64,000 nucleotides of DNA from Natronosalvus caseinilyticus (GTDB lineage Archaea; Halobacteriota; Halobacteria; Halobacteriales; Natrialbaceae). Of the stretch, positions 59,793 through 64,000 are shown piece by piece (position 1 is the stretch's first letter; the number at the start of each line of letters is the position of its first letter). Position numbers and translations under genes: made by a program. Under the pieces are notes generated by a model. It saw nothing but the letters and a program-made list of their open reading frames with translations, was not told the origin of the DNA and searched no databases. Location: NCBI RefSeq assembly GCF_017357105.1, contig NZ_CP071596.1, forward strand, positions 3,844,001 to 3,908,000, in the 5' to 3' direction.

Positions 59793-60863
59793 ATGAGTTC
59801 CACTCGATCGGCCGCGGACGACTGGCGCGAGACGATCGACGAGACGGACGCCGCCATTATCGACGGCTACCAGAGCGGGTTTCCGATCGCCGAGCGCCCC
59901 TTCCGCGTCGTCGGCGACGCCCTCGAGATCGACGAGGACGAGGCCCTCGAGCGCGTCCGACGACTACGTGAGGCCGGCATCTTCCGTCGCTTCGGCGCCG
60001 TCCTCAACCCGCCCGTGATCGGGTCGTCGACGCTCGCGGCCGTCAAGGCGCCCGAGAATCGATTCGACGAAATTGCCGAGGTGATCAACGGCTACCAACA
60101 GGTCAATCACAACTACGCCCGCGACCACGAGTGGAACATGTGGTTCGTCGTCACCGCCGGCTCCCGGGAGACACGGGACCGCATCCTCGAGGAAATCGAG
60201 GAGCGGACCGGCTGCACTGTGTTAGTGCTCCCGATGCTAACGGACTACTACATCGACCTCGAGTTCCCCGTGGTGAACGCGGACAGTTTTGCGCGGGAGA
60301 GCCTCGAGGACGGCACCGACGCCTCCGCTACTCGTATCAGCGAGGACGCCGCGGGCGACCTCTCGGCGTTCGACGCCTCGCTCTTGCTCGCGATCCAGGA
60401 CGGGTTCCCGCTCTCGAGGACGCCCTACGGTGATATCGCAGACGAACTCGCGGTCGACCTCGACCGCGAGGTCCCCGTCAAGGAGGTGCTCGAAGCGGTC
60501 GAACGGCTGCAGGACGAGGGCTGCATCAAGCGCATCGGCTGCATCGTCAACCACGTCGTCACCGGCTTCGACGCCAACTGCATGGTCGTCTGGGACGTCC
60601 CCGACGACCGGCTAGACGAGTGGGGCGAGCGCGCCGGTTCGCTGCCCTACGTGACCCTGTGTTACCACCGACCGCGGCGACCCGACCTCGAGTGGCCTTA
60701 CAACCTGTTCACGATGATCCACGGGCGGGATCAGTCGGCGGTGGATGCCAAGATCGACGAACTCGCCGGGGAGTACCTGCCGGTCACCCACGAGCGTCTG
60801 TACTCGACGGAGACGTTGAAACAGACGGGAGCGCAGTACGAGGCGTTAGTCGAGACGTCCTGA
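59793..60863 (+). CDS. ahbAB: Siroheme decarboxylase, AhbA-AhbB fused
   Basis: The 356-residue product holds two Lrp/AsnC-like halves. Residues about 15-175 start DETDAAIIDGYQSGFPIAERPF, and residues about 195-350 start FDASLLLAIQDGFPLSRTPY. Each half is a winged helix plus an RAM-like domain. The YARDHEWNMWFVVTA and CYHRPRRPDLEWPYNLFTMIHG segments are the siroheme decarboxylase signatures, absent from true Lrp regulators. The enzyme makes didecarboxysiroheme in the alternative haem pathway. Archaea and sulfate reducers commonly encode the two subunits separately. Confidence 0.88.
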   Translation: MSSTRSAADDWRETIDETDAAIIDGYQSGFPIAERPFRVVGDALEIDEDEALERVRRLREAGIFRRFGAVLNPPVIGSSTLAAVKAPENRFDEIAEVINGYQQVNHNYARDHEWNMWFVVTAGSRETRDRILEEIEERTGCTVLVLPMLTDYYIDLEFPVVNADSFARESLEDGTDASATRISEDAAGDLSAFDASLLLAIQDGFPLSRTPYGDIADELAVDLDREVPVKEVLEAVERLQDEGCIKRIGCIVNHVVTGFDANCMVVWDVPDDRLDEWGERAGSLPYVTLCYHRPRRPDLEWPYNLFTMIHGRDQSAVDAKIDELAGEYLPVTHERLYSTETLKQTGAQYEALVETS

Positions 60864-60908
60864 GGGAGTTACTCGGTTCCAGAAATCGTAATTTAGGGGA
60901 GTAGGCGT

Positions 60909-60967
60909 TGTCAAAATCCTCAGTCGATGACATATTTAGGCAGTCGTGCTAAATAGAGAGCGCGAAT
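60909..60967. repeat. Dispersed intergenic repeat, copy B
   Basis: This partner of 20464-20521 carries the core CGTGCTAAATAGAGAGCGCG followed by AAT. It lies about 100 nt upstream of a small AT-rich gene, as copy A lies upstream of the lipoprotein gene. Confidence 0.7.
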
Positions 60968-61037
60968 CGGCCACTTGCTGTCCGTCAACTGGAGGGGTGC
61001 TGGAGTGGTAGAGACGGAACACATGTTCCACACCATA

Positions 61038-61046
61038 GATTAATTA
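61038..61046 (+). promoter_or_regulatory. TATA box of the 47-residue peptide gene
   Basis: GATTAATTA lies 23-31 nt upstream of the ATG at 61069, exactly the leaderless spacing. It is the strongest argument that this short ORF is a gene. Confidence 0.55.
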
Positions 61047-61068
61047 GCCGTCATCTCTTCGAAGAACT

Positions 61069-61212
61069 ATGGCAATCCCCGGTGGGTTAGAAGTTTTTCT
61101 CGTGCCTGCACTATTCCTGCTTGCGTTCCTTGGTCTTGCAGCGAAATACCTTCTAAAATGGATGAGGGAAGGTTACGGGACCGAGGTAGAGAGCAATACT
61201 GGACCAGATTAA
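61069..61212 (+). CDS. 47-residue single-helix membrane peptide
   Basis: The frame reads MAIPGGLEVFLVPALFLLAF, then LGLAAKYLLKWMREGYGTEV and ends ESNTGPD: one transmembrane helix (about residues 8-28), a basic face and an acidic tail. A TATA box is correctly placed. The gene is AT-rich and follows a dispersed repeat. No family is recognised; the PGGLE start vaguely resembles TatA-type leaders but the hinge and amphipathic helix are lacking. Confidence 0.6.
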   Translation: MAIPGGLEVFLVPALFLLAFLGLAAKYLLKWMREGYGTEVESNTGPD

Positions 61213-61393
61213 ACAGGCTACCTTCGAAAAATGCGCATGCTCTTCCTATCGGCCAGTTCAGCATATCCAGTGTAGAACAATGCGCGGCGGATTGCTGAAT
61301 ACATCCTCTGAGCAGATAATTCATATTACCTGTAAAGTATTTCAACAAAGTCGGGAATCACGATTTCGTTTTCATCGAACCCTCGAGTGACGT
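61213..61393. other. AT-rich spacer without a gene
   Basis: Between the small peptide gene and the threonine synthase stop codon the DNA is AT-rich and has short unconvincing frames on both strands. Nothing recognisable is present. Confidence 0.5.
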
Positions 61394-62587
61394 TCAAACG
61401 CCCTGCCCCATCAGGTGACTGCGCAGCACGTCGGCGTCCTTGTTTCCAGTTCCGGTGTTGAGGATCACGACCGTCGCGTCGTCGTCGAACGCTCCACGCT
61501 CGCCCAGCTCCCAGGCTCCGCTGGCCGCCGCCGCGCAGGTCGGCGCCATCTCGAGGCCCTCGCCCTTGGCGACGGCGACGGCCGCCTCGAGGATCGCGTC
61601 GTCGTCGGTTGCGACCGCGCCGCCACCGCTTTCGCGCAGAGCCTCGAGGATCCACGGGCTGGCGCCGGGGTCGGGGATCTCGATGCCACCGCAGATGGTG
61701 TCGGGATACTCGACGGGGTCGTGGCGCTCGCGACCCTGCTCGAAGGCCTCGACGATAGGCTGACAGCCCGTCGCCTGCGCGGCGTACAGCGCCGGCACGT
61801 CGTCGATCAGCCCCAGGTCGCGGAACTCTTCGGCCGCCTTGTACATTCCCACGAGGCCGACGCCGCCGCCGGTCGGGTAGACGATGGCGTCGGGGACCGC
61901 CCACTCGAGTTGCTCGGCGATCTCGTACAGCATCGTCTTCTTGCCCTCGTGGCGGTAGGGCGTCACGAACGTCTTCACCGAGTACCAGTCGTCGTGTTCG
62001 GCCATCGCGTCCGCGTAGGCCGCGCCTGCGTCGCCGATTCGCCCGCCGACGACGGTCATGTCGCCGCCGTGGACGTTCACCATCGCCTTGGTCGTGAACC
62101 CGGCTCGAGACGGGAGGAACACGTGCGAGTCGATGTCGGCGCGGCCGGCGTAGGCCGCAGCAGACTGACCGGCGTTTCCCGCAGACGCCAACGCGACGTC
62201 GGTCGCGCCGTGCTGGTTCGCGGCCGTCATCGCGAGCGTCTGACCGCGGTCCTTGAACGTCCCCGTCGGGTTCCGACCCTCGTCTTTGATCAGGACGCGC
62301 CCGACGCCGAGTTCGTCGGCGAGTTTCGCACAGTCGACCAGCGGCGTCGCGCCCTCGTCCATCGTCACCGCCGACTCGCGGGTGAAGGGAAGCAGTTCCT
62401 CGTAGCGCCACATCGAGTCGAACGGGCGAGCCTCGAGGGTCTCCCGGTCGAGGTCGACCGCGTCGTAGTCGTAGGTCGGGTCGAGGATGCCGTCACAGTC
62501 GGGACAGCGATGGGTGCCGGTTTCGGCGTCGAACGACGCTCCGCAGTCGATGCACTCGAGGCCGACGAACGCGTCCGTGGTGTCCAT
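61394..62587 (-). CDS. thrC: Threonine synthase
   Basis: The 397-residue product converts O-phosphohomoserine to threonine with PLP. It has an N-terminal zinc ribbon (LECIDCGASFD and HRCPDCDGILD), the PLP lysine in NPTGTFKDRG, the glycine phosphate loop YPTGGGVGLVGMYKA and the C-terminal NTGTGNKDAD. The ATG at 62587 (MDTTDAFVGLE) begins the zinc ribbon; the longer frame is not conserved-looking. A related PLP lyase cannot be fully excluded, but the motif set fits ThrC. Confidence 0.93.
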   Translation of the reverse strand: MDTTDAFVGLECIDCGASFDAETGTHRCPDCDGILDPTYDYDAVDLDRETLEARPFDSMWRYEELLPFTRESAVTMDEGATPLVDCAKLADELGVGRVLIKDEGRNPTGTFKDRGQTLAMTAANQHGATDVALASAGNAGQSAAAYAGRADIDSHVFLPSRAGFTTKAMVNVHGGDMTVVGGRIGDAGAAYADAMAEHDDWYSVKTFVTPYRHEGKKTMLYEIAEQLEWAVPDAIVYPTGGGVGLVGMYKAAEEFRDLGLIDDVPALYAAQATGCQPIVEAFEQGRERHDPVEYPDTICGGIEIPDPGASPWILEALRESGGGAVATDDDAILEAAVAVAKGEGLEMAPTCAAAASGAWELGERGAFDDDATVVILNTGTGNKDADVLRSHLMGQGV

Positions 62588-62720
62588 ACCGAGCCTTGTG
62601 ACGGCGAGACCAAATCCCTGTCCATCGCCCGGGACCGCCGGACGAAACGGTCGAATTCCGGGGTCGCCGTCGTCGATCGTAGGCACGACGGCTTAGTAGC
62701 TCGCTACCGAACGAACCCGT

Positions 62721-64000
62721 ATGACACGAACGGCGTCGGTGGTCGTCGTCGGCGGCGGCCTCGCAGGACTCGTCACCGCACGCACGCTCGCGAGGGACGG
62801 CTTCGACGTGACGCTGTACGAGCGACGCGGCGCCGTCGGCGGTCGCGTTCGAACGACCGAACGCGACGGCTACCGACTCGACCGCGGCTTCCAGGTGCTC
62901 TTTACCGCCTACCCCGCCGTCCGCGCGGAACTCGACCTTCCCGCCCTGGACCTTCGCGAGTTCGCCCCCGGCGCGGTCATCGCTCGAGACGGTCGTCGGT
63001 CGACGCTCTCGGATCCGTTTCGCGACCCTGAAGGGGTACCCGAGACGCTGTGTAACTCCGACGTCACGCTCACGGACAAACTGGGGATCCTCCGACTCCG
63101 CCACCAGTTCGCCGGGCGAGATCCCGACCAGATCTTCGAGGGTCCCGACGCGACCATCGACCAGTACCTGCGGGATCAAGGATTTTCGGATCGGTTCATC
63201 GACAACTTCGCCGCCCCGTTCTACGGCGGGATTACCCTCGATCGAAGCCTCTCGACCTCGAAGCGAATCTTCGAGTACACCTTCCGGGCCCTCGCGGCGG
63301 GATCGATCGCCGTTCCCGCGAAGGGGATGGGACGGATCCCAGAGCAACTGGCCGCGAGCGCTGAATCCGAGGGGGTGGCGATCGAAACGGACACCACCGT
63401 GACGGCCGTCGACGCGACCGATGGCGGTGCCACCTGTACGCTCGAGCCAGCGGGTCGCAGACGCGAGGAAACCGTCGACGTCGACGCTGTGGTCGTCGCT
63501 ACCGACCCGCCGACGGCCCGAGAACTGACCGGCGTCGAGTCGATCCCCACGACCAGCAAGGGCTGTGTCACCCAGTACTACACGCTTCCTGGATGGACCG
63601 ACCTCGAGACCGGCAAACGATTGCTCCTCAACGCCGACGACGGTTCGGGGCCGAATCAGATCGTTCCCCACAGCGCGGTCGCACCCGCCTACGCGCCCAA
63701 CGGCTCGACGCTCCTAGGCGCGACCTACCTCGGTCAGCTCGAAGACGACGTCGACGACGAGGCGCTCGCCGGTCGAACCCGGCGGGCGCTCGAGTCGTGG
63801 TACCCCGATCGGCGATTCGACGACCTCGAGACGGTCCACACCGAACGCATCCCCTTCGCCCAGTTCGCCCAGCCACCTGGCATCCACGACGAGTTGCCGG
63901 GCCCGCGCGCTCCCAACGGGCGCTGCTATCTGGCGGGCGAGTACACCCGGTGGTCGTCGATTCAGGGGGCGCTCGAGAGCGGGCGGCGAGCGGCGCTCGC
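62721..64000 (+). CDS. FAD-dependent oxidoreductase, phytoene-desaturase-like (3' end outside window)
   Basis: The visible 426 residues are an amine-oxidase/phytoene-desaturase-type flavoprotein. The dinucleotide motif VVVVGGGLAGLVTARTLARD, the GGRVRTTERDGYRLDRGFQV arginine motif and the late YLAGEYTRWSSIQGALESGR (FAD-binding GEYT..GA..SG) are complete, so only a few C-terminal residues are missing. The family desaturates or isomerises isoprenoids or oxidises amines. Haloarchaea have several such paralogues and this one is not in a carotenoid cluster here, so the substrate is open. The start ATG is 134 nt from the divergent thrC start. Confidence 0.9.
   Translation, partial: MTRTASVVVVGGGLAGLVTARTLARDGFDVTLYERRGAVGGRVRTTERDGYRLDRGFQVLFTAYPAVRAELDLPALDLREFAPGAVIARDGRRSTLSDPFRDPEGVPETLCNSDVTLTDKLGILRLRHQFAGRDPDQIFEGPDATIDQYLRDQGFSDRFIDNFAAPFYGGITLDRSLSTSKRIFEYTFRALAAGSIAVPAKGMGRIPEQLAASAESEGVAIETDTTVTAVDATDGGATCTLEPAGRRREETVDVDAVVVATDPPTARELTGVESIPTTSKGCVTQYYTLPGWTDLETGKRLLLNADDGSGPNQIVPHSAVAPAYAPNGSTLLGATYLGQLEDDVDDEALAGRTRRALESWYPDRRFDDLETVHTERIPFAQFAQPPGIHDELPGPRAPNGRCYLAGEYTRWSSIQGALESGRRAAL

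Noticed and set aside
59793-60863. Lrp/AsnC transcription factor
   Set aside because: Two AsnC-like halves plus siroheme decarboxylase signatures (NHNYARDHEWNMWF, CYHRPRRPDLEWPYN) fit AhbA-AhbB better than a DNA-binding regulator.
61415-63031. A 538-codon plus-strand frame
   Set aside because: Antisense of threonine synthase, then out of frame with the oxidoreductase; no protein-like features.
1-64000. CRISPR array, prophage or defence island
   Set aside because: No regular direct-repeat/spacer pattern, no integrase, capsid, restriction or Cas proteins were found among the readable genes. The only tandem repeats have two copies.

Overview
The window is haloarchaeal chromosome. The DNA is GC-rich with dense CTCGAG, the proteins are acidic (Asp/Glu-rich linkers and tails), and many exported proteins carry a twin-arginine motif followed by a lipobox. 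Two surface proteins end in PGF-CTERM-like tails, several starts have a TATA element about 25 nt upstream (leaderless), and haloarchaeal-only families are present (RdfA, archaea-specific SMC-related protein, BAT/HTH_10 regulators, DUF7344, DUF7113, DUF7553, DUF5816). A member of Natrialbaceae is my best guess, from general resemblance only. I see no rRNA, tRNA, CRISPR array or intact insertion sequence.

Layout. 0-8.5 kb: a TrmB-type regulator, a GNAT enzyme, FEN1, phosphomevalonate decarboxylase, a coiled-coil protein, endonuclease III and small membrane proteins. 8.7-12.2 kb: the sdhCDBA operon (complex II). 12.4-18.5 kb: a desuccinylase-family hydrolase, a GNAT with a zinc ribbon, and a very large PAS/GAF/BAT regulator split by a one-base frameshift. 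18.9-21.4 kb: a lone flippase and an AT-rich lipoprotein gene next to a dispersed repeat. 21.6-29.9 kb: a carbohydrate region, with a four-gene sugar ABC operon, an AGE-family epimerase and a Gfo/Idh/MocA dehydrogenase. A TrmB-like operator lies directly upstream of the ABC operon promoter.

30.9-38.2 kb: housekeeping genes (Pth2, a DsbA-like lipoprotein, dCTP deaminase, a ThiR-like regulator overlapping a methyltransferase, a thioesterase, the B12 subunit of methylmalonyl-CoA mutase with MeaB, type IV uracil-DNA glycosylase). 38.4-41.4 kb: a phnDCE phosphonate-type ABC operon, preceded by an AT-rich leader whose last structure is a stem-loop ending one base before the phnD start codon. 41.5-44.9 kb: hisH, small haloarchaeal proteins and an aldo/keto reductase. 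45.0-49.4 kb: a three-gene surface operon (5'-nucleotidase, Tp34/P19-like metal lipoprotein, cohesin-domain protein).

49.7-56.1 kb is the most interesting neighbourhood: a solitary NurA-family nuclease, an archaea-specific SMC/Rad50-like protein with a degenerate ATPase core and a CxxC hook, the rod-determining factor RdfA, and a DUF3006 gene overlapping a ComEC-like metallo-beta-lactamase lipoprotein. 56.2-64 kb: a ferredoxin, cyclophilin, an anthranilate-phosphoribosyltransferase-like protein, a PPOX-fold protein, a DUF5694 protein, a fused siroheme decarboxylase, a second copy of the dispersed repeat next to a 47-residue membrane peptide gene, threonine synthase, and a phytoene-desaturase-like oxidoreductase cut by the window end.

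There is no obvious defence island or integrated virus. The best leads are the NurA / SMC-like / RdfA group, the regulatory sites of the two transport operons, and the repeat-associated AT-rich genes.
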